DNA of 24,569 nucleotides from Methanobacteriaceae archaeon (GCA_030681145.1 JAUXXK010000040.1:1-24569), one strand, 5' to 3'; counted from the stretch's first letter, positions 7,250 through 15,520 are shown. Notes: generated by a model not told the origin, from the sequence alone. Translations and numbers: made by a program.

Positions 7250-9073
7250 ATGTCTAGTACTGATAGTGTAATGGGTCTTTCTAAATACATTCTTACACTT
7301 CCCAAAACAAAAATTTCCTTATTTACAATGGTATTTTTAAGTTTTATAATTGGTTCCGTTAGTTTTTTAATAGATCCTACTTCTGGAAACAGCAACGGAT
7401 TAGATTTATTATATGGAGGTACAGCTGGATTTTTAATATTCGGTTTAAGTTCCATCATGAGTGGTGCAATTACCCAGCCTTGGGTTAACTCCCTAAAAGG
7501 ACGTAAAATGAAAATGAAACAATCAATGTTTCTATCATTATTTTCTATGGGCATTATTTCAATAATATACATTTTAGGGTGTGGTTTTTCAACTATTCTA
7601 AATATAAATATTATTTTGAATTCTATAATATTTGGATGTGCCGTTATTTTTGCCATCAGAACACTTATTATACGTGGGACATCCAACATCAATCTTATTA
7701 ATTCTGTAATGATTTCTGCAACTCAGCCTGTTCTTATTATAAGCATGATGATAGTGGTTGTATTTTTAACCTCTAGACTGGATAATATTGGATATTTCAG
7801 CATTTTTGGGCTTTTGTTAAAGGTATTAATTGCGAGTTCCATTTTAATTTTTGCCATATATTCATTTGTTTTAGTTATAGAATCCCCTATGAAGAAAAAT
7901 TTGGGTGTTGGAGCCTTAGAACTTCTCAGCCTATTCATATCCCATATAACTGAAGGTTCCATGGCACTGGAAGAAATTTTTGAAGAAATCGGCGAACCAG
8001 TAGACACTTTAGTAGGGATAATAAGTTTTAAAACTTCTAAAGGAATTAAAGCACTTTTTTTAAGTCCATGTGTGCATCCAGGCCCTGTTGGAATAATTGG
8101 AGGAGGTAATATGCCCACCACACTAGCTAATAGCTTTGAACATTTTACAATGGTTAATCACGGCCCTTCTACCCATGATTTTAATCCAGTTTCTTCTAAA
8201 GAAATTGTTAAAGTGGAAAAAACCATTAAGAATGCTTTAAAAGATATTGAATATTCTGATAATGCCAGTGAATTCTTCAGAGTATCTGAAAACCATGCAA
8301 ATATTGGTGCTCAGTTTTTTGGAAAAGATTTGCTATTACTAGCCACTTTTGCACCAAAAGGATTTGATGATATTGATTTTGGAGTAGGACTATCATTAAT
8401 AAACCTAGCCAAATCCAAGTGTGCATCAAATAATGTTATACTAGTTGATTGCCACAACTCATTTAAAGGTGAATCCGGGCGTGTTTTGCCTGGAAACAAA
8501 GAAGTTTTCGATTTAATGGGTGCTGTAGAAAAAATAGATTGTAAATCAATTAGTAATGGGATCAAAGCTGGTTGTGCTTATGATATAATGGAAGATTTTT
8601 CTAAAGAAGATGGTATAGGGTACAGTGGGATTAAAGTATTAATATTAGAAGTTAAAAATCAGAAAACAGCTTACATACTTATTGATGGAAATAATATGGT
8701 TATAGGATATCGTCAGGAAATAATTGATCGTGTTAAATCATTAGGAATAGATGCACTGGAGGTAATGACCACTGATACTCATTCAGTTAATACTCTGGCT
8801 GGAGGCCATAACCCCGTTGGTAAATATAAAAAAGAGGCAATACTTGAACATATTGCTGATTGCACAAAAAAAGCCATACTTGATCTAGAACCCGTGCGCG
8901 TCGGATGTAAATCTGCTAGGATAGAAAATTTGAACACTCTTGGACCAACGAATTCCACCGAACTTGTTTCCACCATAAGTTCCATCGTGGCAGTAAGTAA
9001 AATAATTGCACCATTAATACTTCTTTTAGCAGTTTTCTTTGTTTTTATATGGACTTTTTATGGAACTTTTTAA
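7250..9073 (+). CDS. DUF2070 membrane protein, putative neutral-ceramidase-like lipid hydrolase
   Basis: A 607-residue integral membrane protein. About six hydrophobic spans fill residues ~20-215, a large soluble domain covers ~220-575, and one last span (~583-604) ends the protein. The soluble part has conserved polar clusters: H276-P-G-P, H304-G-P-S-T-H309-D, D400-C-H-N-S and T-D509-T-H511-S. These look like a metal or acid/base centre. The family (DUF2070, COG3356) has been described as related to neutral ceramidase, suggesting membrane lipid cleavage, but I know of no tested activity. The ATG at 7250 follows AGAGGT by 7 bases. The gene stands alone on its strand, flanked by the convergent EMC6-like gene. 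Confidence 0.87.
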   Translation: MSSTDSVMGLSKYILTLPKTKISLFTMVFLSFIIGSVSFLIDPTSGNSNGLDLLYGGTAGFLIFGLSSIMSGAITQPWVNSLKGRKMKMKQSMFLSLFSMGIISIIYILGCGFSTILNINIILNSIIFGCAVIFAIRTLIIRGTSNINLINSVMISATQPVLIISMMIVVVFLTSRLDNIGYFSIFGLLLKVLIASSILIFAIYSFVLVIESPMKKNLGVGALELLSLFISHITEGSMALEEIFEEIGEPVDTLVGIISFKTSKGIKALFLSPCVHPGPVGIIGGGNMPTTLANSFEHFTMVNHGPSTHDFNPVSSKEIVKVEKTIKNALKDIEYSDNASEFFRVSENHANIGAQFFGKDLLLLATFAPKGFDDIDFGVGLSLINLAKSKCASNNVILVDCHNSFKGESGRVLPGNKEVFDLMGAVEKIDCKSISNGIKAGCAYDIMEDFSKEDGIGYSGIKVLILEVKNQKTAYILIDGNNMVIGYRQEIIDRVKSLGIDALEVMTTDTHSVNTLAGGHNPVGKYKKEAILEHIADCTKKAILDLEPVRVGCKSARIENLNTLGPTNSTELVSTISSIVAVSKIIAPLILLLAVFFVFIWTFYGTF

Positions 9074-9166
9074 AATAGAAATTATTTGTGATAATAATTT
9101 GTTTAATATATAAAAAAATTAAATGTATGGAGTTAAAAAAAATCTAATTGAATTATTGAATTGATT

Positions 9167-9451
9167 TTATAAGTGTACGTTTATTAACATGGCCCATACC
9201 ATGAACCAAACAAACACGAATGGAATTATTCCACTCCACAACCACCCTTTAAATCCACCAACTTCTTCTTTACCCAGAAATCTTTCAGCCAGATTTCCTA
9301 CAATAATTAAAATTACTACTCCCACCAATGTACCCAAAGCTTGGTTTTCCCCAAGTGCAGCAATTGAGCCATTTGAAGTAGTAAATGAAGCATAAGCAGC
9401 ACCTATTGCAGCAACTGCATGAATAGCTGCCATTTTTGCATCAGTATCCAT
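9167..9451 (-). CDS. Archaeal EMC6-like membrane protein
   Basis: A 94-residue protein with three hydrophobic spans (~7-28, ~36-58, ~68-90) and a short charged loop G-K-E-E-V-G-G between the last two. The C-terminal span, W-S-G-I-I-P-F-V-F-V-W-F-M-V-W-A-M-L, resembles the end of human EMC6 (F-T-Y-V-L-F-W-T-F-L-Y-G-M-V). EMC6 is a core subunit of the eukaryotic ER membrane protein insertase; archaeal relatives (EMC6_arch) are proposed to act in membrane protein biogenesis, for which evidence is limited. The ATG at 9451 has a strong GGAGGT site about 8 bases upstream. It is a single-gene unit between the DUF2070 gene and the divergent rqcH. Confidence 0.75.
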   Translation of the reverse strand: MDTDAKMAAIHAVAAIGAAYASFTTSNGSIAALGENQALGTLVGVVILIIVGNLAERFLGKEEVGGFKGWLWSGIIPFVFVWFMVWAMLINVHL

Positions 9452-9520
9452 TATAATAACCTCCGATAAATTAAATAATAATGATTTTAATATTTGTAAA
9501 TTAAAGATTATTTTCTAACT

Positions 9521-9530
9521 ATTTATATTA
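9521..9530 (-). promoter_or_regulatory. Candidate TATA box for the EMC6-like gene
   Basis: Read on the minus strand, TAATATAAAT follows a purine-rich stretch (AAGGGA) that could serve as a BRE element. It would place transcription start about 45 bases before the ATG at 9451. Confidence 0.3.
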
Positions 9531-9706
9531 ATCCCTTAATCAGCATTTATATTTAAATTTGATAGTTTATTAAATTTAAGTTGAATAATAACTAATAGAA
9601 TATATTCAGGAATAAAAATATGGTAAATAATTTATCAATCAAAAAATCATCTAACTAAAATTAATATCAAAAGAATATTATTCCATAAACATTAACCGGT
9701 GCTCTC

Positions 9707-11710
9707 ATGAAAACCATGTCCAATGTAGATATATTTGTTATCTGTAACGAATTAAATGAATTATTAGTAGGTTCACGTGTAGATAAAGCTTATCAACCCT
9801 CTAAAGATACCGTAGTAATTAGATTTCATGTTAAAGGTGAAGGAAGAGTAGACGTGGTTTTTCAAATTGGTGTGAGGATGCATAAAACACAGTATCCTCT
9901 TGAAAATCCAAAAATGCCCCCTTCATTCCCAATGCTTCTGAGAAAATATCTTAAAGGTGCTACTGTAAGAAAAGTTAAGCAATATCGATTTGATAGGGTA
10001 GTTGAGATAACAGTATCCAAAGAAGAAGATTACACTCTAGTTATTGAATTGTTTGCCAAAGGTAATATTATTTTATTAAATAATGAACGGCAAATAATAT
10101 TGCCATTGAAAAGAAAGATGTGGAGTGATCGGAAGATCACCTCTAAGGAAGAATATAAATATCCTCCTAGTCGAGGAATCAATTCCTTGGACTTCAAAAA
10201 AGAAGATTTGGAAAATATTTTTTCAGAATCTGATGGAGATCTCATAAGAACTCTGGCCAGGAGTGGTTTAGGCGGTATTTACGCCGAAGAAATCGTATCA
10301 AGGTCAGGTATGGATAAAAATACCCCCATATCAGATATTTCATCAGAAGAACTCCAGAAACTTTTTGATACAATTAAAGGACTTTTTAATCCTTTGTTAG
10401 AAAATAAATTTTCACCAGTTATTGTTACCACAGGCAAAGAGGACGTGCTGCCTCTAGAACTGGAAATTTATAATGACGAAGAAAAACAGCACTTCAAAAG
10501 TTATAATGAAGCTGCAGATGAATATTTCAGTGCTAAAGTTCGTTCCCAAATAAAAGGAGTTCAAGAAAACATATGGGAAAAAGAAGTCAATAAATACGCT
10601 AAAAGATTAAAAATTCAGGAGGATACTCTGGATAATTTTAAAAATACTATAGTGGACTCTACCAGAAAGGGCGATCTACTTTATGCATATTATTCCCAAG
10701 TGGAAGATATATTGAAGGTTATCCATCAGGCTAGGGAGAAATATTCTTGGATGGAAATTTCAAAGACTCTTAAAAAAGCCAAAAAAAAGGGAGTTGATGG
10801 TCTTGAAATGGTTGAATCTCTGGATAAGCTAGGTTATCTTAATTTGATTATTGAAGAGGATAGAATATTTATCGATAGTAAAAAGCCAATTCCCGAAAAC
10901 GCCGAAGTTTATTATGAAAAAGGTAAAAAAGCTAAAAGAAAAATTAAAGGAGTCCTAATTGCTATTCAAAAAACTAAAAAAGAGTTAGATAGAGTTGAGA
11001 AGAAAAAGGAAATAGCCATGGAGCGAGTATTAGTTCCTCAAAAAAGGGTTAAAAAAGAACTAAAATGGTTTGAAAAACTGCGATGGTTTATTTCTTCTGA
11101 TGGGTTACTGGTTATTGGAGGCCGTGATGCACACACTAATGAAATTGTGGTGAAAAAACACATGGAAAACAAAGATATTTATCTACACTCCGATATTCAC
11201 GGTGCCCCATCAGTAGTTATTAAAAATGAAGGACTGATAGAATCTTCGGAGGACAACATAACAGATGCAGATGATGAAAATCATGGCATTCCTAATACTA
11301 CAATTGAAGAAGCCGCTGTTTTCGCTGCTTCATTTTCCAGTGCATGGTCCAAAGGATTTGGTTCACTGGATGTTTACTGGGTTCATCCAGAACAAGTTTC
11401 AAAAACACCACAATCGGGAGAATTTGTTGCTAAAGGTGCTTTTATAATCAGAGGAAGTAGAAAATTTATAAGAAAAGCCACAGTAAGTATTGCAGTAGGT
11501 ATAGTAAATTATCAAGGCCCTCGGATAATGGCCGGCCCGGTGGAATCTCTTAAAAAATATACTCAAAATTATGTGACTATTAAGCCAGGATATACTAAAA
11601 AAGAAGCTGTAGCATTGGAAATATTAAAAAGAATTGATCCAGATAAACAATTAACACTTGAAGATGTTATTAGGGTTTTACCATCTGGTAAATGTGACAT
11701 TGTGAATTAA
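9707..11710 (+). CDS. rqcH: Ribosome-associated quality control protein RqcH (NFACT family)
   Basis: RqcH/NEMF/Rqc2 proteins bind large ribosomal subunits blocked by peptidyl-tRNA and, in bacteria and probably archaea, recruit tRNA-Ala to add C-terminal alanine tails that mark the peptide for degradation. The NFACT-N domain covers ~1-240 and holds the D96-R97 pair in Y-R-F-D-R-V, matching the Asp-Arg pair needed by Bacillus RqcH. Residues ~255-450 are charged and helical (coiled-coil arm). The NFACT-R domain begins near 455 with K-L-R-W-F-I-S-S-D-G-L-L-V-I-G-G-R-D. Length 667 aa is typical of archaea. The ATG at 9707 follows GGTGCTC closely; the in-frame ATG at 9716 is an alternative. Older annotations call this a fibronectin-binding protein. 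Confidence 0.94.
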   Translation: MKTMSNVDIFVICNELNELLVGSRVDKAYQPSKDTVVIRFHVKGEGRVDVVFQIGVRMHKTQYPLENPKMPPSFPMLLRKYLKGATVRKVKQYRFDRVVEITVSKEEDYTLVIELFAKGNIILLNNERQIILPLKRKMWSDRKITSKEEYKYPPSRGINSLDFKKEDLENIFSESDGDLIRTLARSGLGGIYAEEIVSRSGMDKNTPISDISSEELQKLFDTIKGLFNPLLENKFSPVIVTTGKEDVLPLELEIYNDEEKQHFKSYNEAADEYFSAKVRSQIKGVQENIWEKEVNKYAKRLKIQEDTLDNFKNTIVDSTRKGDLLYAYYSQVEDILKVIHQAREKYSWMEISKTLKKAKKKGVDGLEMVESLDKLGYLNLIIEEDRIFIDSKKPIPENAEVYYEKGKKAKRKIKGVLIAIQKTKKELDRVEKKKEIAMERVLVPQKRVKKELKWFEKLRWFISSDGLLVIGGRDAHTNEIVVKKHMENKDIYLHSDIHGAPSVVIKNEGLIESSEDNITDADDENHGIPNTTIEEAAVFAASFSSAWSKGFGSLDVYWVHPEQVSKTPQSGEFVAKGAFIIRGSRKFIRKATVSIAVGIVNYQGPRIMAGPVESLKKYTQNYVTIKPGYTKKEAVALEILKRIDPDKQLTLEDVIRVLPSGKCDIVN

Positions 11711-11778
11711 ATCTATTCCTTTTTATTTTAGTTTCCAATAAATTTAAAAAAAAGTATTATATAAAAATTAAAAAATAA

Positions 11779-12087
11779 TTAATTACTTTTAGATTTTTGT
11801 TTTTCCTTCATTTTCTTTTTTAAAAGAAAATTGAGATCTATAACATATTTACCTTCCTCATCAGAAACTATTATAGAATCCTCTTCTAAAAGAGGGGCCA
11901 AATTAACTTCATAAATACCATGCTGTTTAACCATAATAGTTTCAATTGATTCCCCCTTCACCACTTTGACCTCTTCTTCTTTGCCATCGCTTTTGAACTT
12001 GAAGTAAGTACTACCACATTTTGGGCATCCTTTTAGAATTTCCTCAGATGATTCTAATATAACACCGCATTTAATGCACTGATGCAC
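11779..12087 (-). CDS. arvC: Zinc-ribbon protein of the ArvC/OapC family
   Basis: A 102-residue protein that starts M-H-Q-C-I-K-C and has a second knuckle K-G-C-P-K-C-G, giving a Cys4 zinc ribbon (C3, C6, C22, C25). Residues ~40-95 hold V-V-K-G-E-S-I-E-T-I and a Y-V-I-D-L segment; the tail is very basic. This is the family named OapC/ArvC, the third member of the archaeal vesiculation gene set. I chose the GTG at 12087 because GGTGATT ends 4 bases upstream and the family begins with MHxCxxC; a TTG at 12099 would add four residues. It overlaps the end of the DUF2073 gene by 17 bases, so translation is probably coupled. Its molecular role is unknown; zinc binding is inferred from the cysteines. 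Confidence 0.85.
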   Translation of the reverse strand: MHQCIKCGVILESSEEILKGCPKCGSTYFKFKSDGKEEEVKVVKGESIETIMVKQHGIYEVNLAPLLEEDSIIVSDEEGKYVIDLNFLLKKKMKEKQKSKSN

Positions 12088-12439
12088 CAGAATCACCAAG
12101 TTCAGCTATCATTGAGATAAAATTAGATTTCTTCTTAACGGACCTCATTACATTGGCCGGGCCAATAATGGTAAGGCCTGTTTTTTTCTTCTTGGAAAAT
12201 CCGAAAAATGACCTTTCATCTCTCTCTAACGTATGTACATCGATCCCCACGAAGTTTTCTATGTCTATTTCCCTCATGGTAGTTTCGATTAGCTCTGCTT
12301 CTTCCGAAGGAGAAAGGCCTCCTTCAATAACAAGTATATCGCCTGCTTTAACCCTGTTAATTATCATGGAAATTTTTTCCATACTGCTGCTTCCCTCCAG
12401 AGCATCAGATGATAAAAAATCCATTTTTAAACCTTCCAT
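12071..12439 (-). CDS. arvB: DUF2073 protein of the ArvB/OapB family
   Basis: A 122-residue soluble alpha/beta protein. Features include an N-terminal acidic/serine segment, I-N-R-V-K-A-G-D-I-L-V-I-E-G-G-L-S-P-S-E-E-A, the stretch N-F-V-G-I-D-V-H-T-L-E-R, and a basic G-F-S-K-K-K-K-T-G-L-T-I-I-G-P-A-N near the end. This matches DUF2073, now named OapB/ArvB, which regularly follows the small GTPase in Euryarchaeota. The ATG at 12439 has GAGGGG about 7 bases upstream; an internal ATG at 12424 also has a possible SD. The gene lies 48 bases after the GTPase and overlaps the zinc-ribbon gene. A partner or regulator role for the GTPase is an inference from gene order. Confidence 0.85.
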   Translation of the reverse strand: MEGLKMDFLSSDALEGSSSMEKISMIINRVKAGDILVIEGGLSPSEEAELIETTMREIDIENFVGIDVHTLERDERSFFGFSKKKKTGLTIIGPANVMRSVKKKSNFISMIAELGDSGASVH

Positions 12440-12487
12440 TTTAAACCCCTCTAAAATATTTATCTGGAATTAATAATCATGAAATAA

Positions 12488-13108
12488 TTATTTGAATTTC
12501 TTAATCATGGACATGTATAGTTCTCCAGTATTTTCTCCTTGTAATGCTGAAATAGGGACTACTGTATGCTGTGGAAATACAGAAGATATTTTCTCTGATG
12601 ATGATTCTGGAAGATCAGTTTTATTGGCCACTATTATAAATGGTATCTTCCGTGCTTCCAGATTTCCAATGATTGTTATATTAGCTTGAGTTAACGGATC
12701 TTGGGTAGCGTCCATAACTAATAAAACTCCAGTAACATCATCTAACCATTTAATGGCCTCGATTATACCTTTGGTAGCTTCTTTAGCCCTATTTTTTGCT
12801 TCCTCTTCAGTAAGACCAAATTCAAGAAAATTCTTGTAATCTACTTTAGTAGCAATCCCTGGAGTATCTATGATATCAAAATCCAGTTCATAACCATCCT
12901 GTGTAATAGAAACTTTTTCCTGACGATAAACCGCACGGGTTTCGTGAGGAATATTTGAAATTAACCCCAGAGGTTTGCCTAACCAATCTTGAGACATGGT
13001 ATTAGCTAGGGTCGTTTTTCCAGAGTTTGGATGCCCATAAAGACCTATTTTAAGTTTTTGATCTCTTCTAAGCAATTTAGACAAAAATCTTCTAAAAAAA
13101 TCCCTCAT
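12488..13108 (-). CDS. arvA: Small Ras/Era-like GTPase, ArvA/OapA family
   Basis: A 206-residue GTPase with all core motifs: G1 G-H-P-N-S-G-K-T-T (25-33), G3 D81-T-P-G, G4 N162-K-T-D and G5 S187-A-L. A switch-I segment H-E-T-R-A-V lies at 55-60. Residues 1-16 (M-R-D-F-F-R-R-F-L-S-K-L-L-R-R) form a basic amphipathic helix, reminiscent of the membrane-binding helix of Arf/Sar1. In Haloferax the homologue is required for extracellular vesicle formation, as I recall the literature. The ATG at 13108 follows GAGTGAT closely. It is the first gene of the arvA-arvB-arvC set, 112 bases after the UPF0173 gene, which may leave room for its own promoter. Older annotation would call it an Era-like GTP-binding protein. 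Confidence 0.88.
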   Translation of the reverse strand: MRDFFRRFLSKLLRRDQKLKIGLYGHPNSGKTTLANTMSQDWLGKPLGLISNIPHETRAVYRQEKVSITQDGYELDFDIIDTPGIATKVDYKNFLEFGLTEEEAKNRAKEATKGIIEAIKWLDDVTGVLLVMDATQDPLTQANITIIGNLEARKIPFIIVANKTDLPESSSEKISSVFPQHTVVPISALQGENTGELYMSMIKKFK

Positions 13109-13220
13109 TTTATCACTCTTTTTAATAATATTAGTTATTATGAATTATTAATGATTTTATTTGTTATAAATATTATATATTAATTTTTAGTCATTATAAT
13201 TAACTATTTTTTAAATTACA

Positions 13221-13919
13221 TTATTCAATATATGTTTCACCCGGTTCTAAAATAATTACTTCAGTTTTTGGACTTTTTTTGTGAACCATATCCACAAAAT
13301 CATCAGGATCTTGTTCAATGACCGGGAAAGTGTTATAATGCATAGGGAATACTTTATTAGGAGAAATCCAGTTTACAGCTGTGGAAGCATCTTGCAATCC
13401 CATAGTATATCTATCCCCAATAGGAAGCAGTAAAATATCTGGTTTGTAAAAATCACCAATAATATTCTTTAAATCACCAAATAATGATGTGTCGCCGGCA
13501 TGGTAAATTTTTTTCCCATTTTCCAACTCAAAAATAAATCCACAAGCACATCCTCCAGGTGTAACTTCTTCCATAAAATCAATATCAGATGAATGTTTAG
13601 CATCAACCATGGTAATTTTAATATCATGAAATTTAGAAGATCCCCCAATATTCATTCCTTGTGTATTAAATCCTTGTCTGGAGAAGAAAATAGATATTTC
13701 ATGATTTGCAATTACAAGAGCGCTGGTTCTATTCGCGATTTCCATGGCATCTCCAAAATGATCCGCATGACCATGAGTTATACATATCAAATCAGCGTTC
13801 AGATCTTCTACTGGTACACTGCAAGAAGGATTGTTACTTATAAAGGGGTCTATAAGAATTTTTAAATTTTCTTCGGATATTAATTCAAATGCAGAATGGC
13901 CCAGCCATCTTAGTTTCAT
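13221..13919 (-). CDS. UPF0173 metal-dependent hydrolase (metallo-beta-lactamase fold)
   Basis: A 232-residue single-domain MBL-fold protein. The opening K-L-R-W-L-G-H-S-A-F-E-L is the UPF0173 hallmark. Metal ligands appear as H49-G-H51-A-D53-H54, followed by D-A-K-H-S-S-D, Y-H-A-G-D-T-S-L-F-G-D and P-M-H-Y-N-T-F. Two metal ions and hydrolase activity are expected; the substrate is unknown for the family. The ATG at 13919 has GGAG 8 bases upstream and overlaps the stop of the preceding gene as ATGA (13916-13919), a classic coupled start. The longer frame starting at 13958 would add 13 residues unlike the family. Confidence 0.92.
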   Translation of the reverse strand: MKLRWLGHSAFELISEENLKILIDPFISNNPSCSVPVEDLNADLICITHGHADHFGDAMEIANRTSALVIANHEISIFFSRQGFNTQGMNIGGSSKFHDIKITMVDAKHSSDIDFMEEVTPGGCACGFIFELENGKKIYHAGDTSLFGDLKNIIGDFYKPDILLLPIGDRYTMGLQDASTAVNWISPNKVFPMHYNTFPVIEQDPDDFVDMVHKKSPKTEVIILEPGETYIE

Positions 13920-15205
13920 GATACATTCTCCAGTGAAATATCTTTGGAAAGACTCCAAGCTTCTTCAAATAATTTTTCAATTTCAAGGATAGATTTTTCG
14001 TCCTTGTAAATGACTCCAACTTCAAAACTTTCATAAATAGGATCAGTGGATATTATTAAGCCATTTTTATCATCAGAAACAACCGCCACGGTATGTATGT
14101 GAGGCATGGTTTTAATTTGAACATTATTATCTAGAAGAACTTTTATTAATTCGACAGAAGCATCATCATCTAGCCCTGCTTCCTGAATAATCATTCTACT
14201 ATTAGTATCCATAAATTTCTTAAGAATCCCTACATCAACATTTCTAATCCAGGGATACATCATAATAACTTTTTTATTGGCTTTTAGAATAGTATCCTTC
14301 ATGGCTTCCTGAACATCAGAAGCATCAAATGACCATATTATACTAGGTTCTTTTGATTCAGATCTTATTTGATTAATTGCCCCTCGGAACGTATCAAGTC
14401 TTTCTTCAATAAGTTCTTCCACATCATCCACATTTTCAATGTAATCATTCTTCAGTTTAGTTAAACGATCAGTGACAAATTTATTATCTCCTTTACTCGA
14501 TTTAGATGGTTTTGTAGGAACAGATTTCATTACTGGTTTTTTTGGAGGAGATTTCATTACTGGTTTAATAACTTTTTTAGGTTCCATCTTAGATTCACTT
14601 TGTGCTGTTTTACCATTTTTAGAAACAGGTAAATTAGATGATTTTGAAGAATTATTCATTGAAGATGGGGGCTTTTTCATGGGTCTTGGAACAACCTTTT
14701 TGGACTTTTCCTGCGTTTTTTCCTTTGAAGGGGATTCAGATGATTGAGTCTTATCCTTTTTAAATCTTAAGAACTTTCTTGGCTTTCGAGAAGGTTTAGA
14801 TTTATCTGATTTTATAGAGTCCGGTTGAGGAATTTTTCTTTCTACTTGTTTGGGTGGAGAGATTGCTGTTTTGGACGCTCTTTTAGGTGTAATTTGAGCA
14901 GATTTAGTCGTTTTCATTATTTTGTTATTTGTTTCACTTTTAATTGTCTTTGATGGTTCTTTAATTCGTTTAGTTCTGGTTTGTCGAATTTCTGAGCTTC
15001 CAGCTGCAACAGGGCTATTTTTTTTCAGAGACCCCATTTCAATTTTTCCTGAAAAAAGAATAATCAACATCATGCCTAACACAAAACTAAAAAGGCCTAA
15101 AATAAACATTACAATATTAGGGGGGGTTGAAAAACCTAAAGACATGGCATAAAGCCCTGCAAATAACAAAAGCACTCCTGCCGCAGTTATAAGTAAATAG
15201 ATCAT
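13916..15205 (-). CDS. Membrane-anchored protein with basic disordered linker and PLD/TrmB-like C-terminal domain
   Basis: A 429-residue protein in three parts. Residues ~2-24 and ~30-52 are two membrane spans. Residues ~55-235 are a low-complexity linker rich in Lys, Ser, Pro and Thr, with repeated K-P-V-M-K-S type segments, almost certainly disordered and strongly basic. Residues ~240-425 form a globular domain with W-S-F-D-A-S-D-V-Q-E-A, K-V-I-M-M-Y-P-W-I and H-T-V-A-V-V-S-D-D. This resembles the phospholipase-D-like sensor domain of TrmB-type proteins, with the HxK motif degraded to HxV, so catalysis is doubtful. The ATG at 15205 follows GGAGG by 7 bases; the ATG at 15235 lacks a clear site. 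It shares an ATGA overlap with the UPF0173 gene. I do not know its function. Confidence 0.8.
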   Translation of the reverse strand: MIYLLITAAGVLLLFAGLYAMSLGFSTPPNIVMFILGLFSFVLGMMLIILFSGKIEMGSLKKNSPVAAGSSEIRQTRTKRIKEPSKTIKSETNNKIMKTTKSAQITPKRASKTAISPPKQVERKIPQPDSIKSDKSKPSRKPRKFLRFKKDKTQSSESPSKEKTQEKSKKVVPRPMKKPPSSMNNSSKSSNLPVSKNGKTAQSESKMEPKKVIKPVMKSPPKKPVMKSVPTKPSKSSKGDNKFVTDRLTKLKNDYIENVDDVEELIEERLDTFRGAINQIRSESKEPSIIWSFDASDVQEAMKDTILKANKKVIMMYPWIRNVDVGILKKFMDTNSRMIIQEAGLDDDASVELIKVLLDNNVQIKTMPHIHTVAVVSDDKNGLIISTDPIYESFEVGVIYKDEKSILEIEKLFEEAWSLSKDISLENVS

Positions 15206-15520
15206 CTTATTCCTCCTATTTTCTAACTTCTTCATATTATTATTTAACTTGGTTGTAAACTAATCCCCTCAATTAATTTATATGCCAAATTAAATAGTAT
15301 TAGCTTTTAATTCATTTATTTAATATTAATTATTATTAATATAATCAGATATAGATATTCTTAATAATAAACTATACTATTATTATTGTATAATAGTTTA
15401 TAATTATAATCTTGATTATTTAATGGATTAGTTTCTTAAATAAAGCCTAAGAATAATATATGAATTATAATTTTTATTGATCGTTCCTTTTATGCAATTT
15501 TGAATAAATATAAATAAGCT
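15206..15520. other. AT-rich intergenic region upstream of the PLD-like gene
   Basis: About 315 bases with no convincing gene. It contains the probable promoter of the PLD-like gene near 15280 and, at its right edge, the 3' flank of the small unknown gene. No RNA gene or strong repeat was seen. Confidence 0.5.
15276..15282 (-). promoter_or_regulatory. Candidate TATA box for the PLD-like / UPF0173 pair
   Basis: On the minus strand TATAAAT occurs about 70 bases before the ATG at 15205, predicting a transcript start near 15253. It sits in AT-rich sequence, so the call is weak. Confidence 0.33.

Noticed and set aside
7216..7692. 158-codon minus-strand frame opposite the DUF2070 gene
   Set aside because: Lies antisense to the membrane-span region, where hydrophobic codons open the reverse frame; no start signal.
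9707..11710. Fibronectin-binding surface protein
   Set aside because: An old label for NFACT proteins; the D-R pair, coiled-coil arm and NFACT-R domain identify RqcH, with no signal peptide.
14472..14747. 91-codon plus-strand frame opposite the basic linker
   Set aside because: The Lys/Pro/Ser-rich linker on the other strand yields a long Gly/Phe/Leu reverse frame by composition alone.
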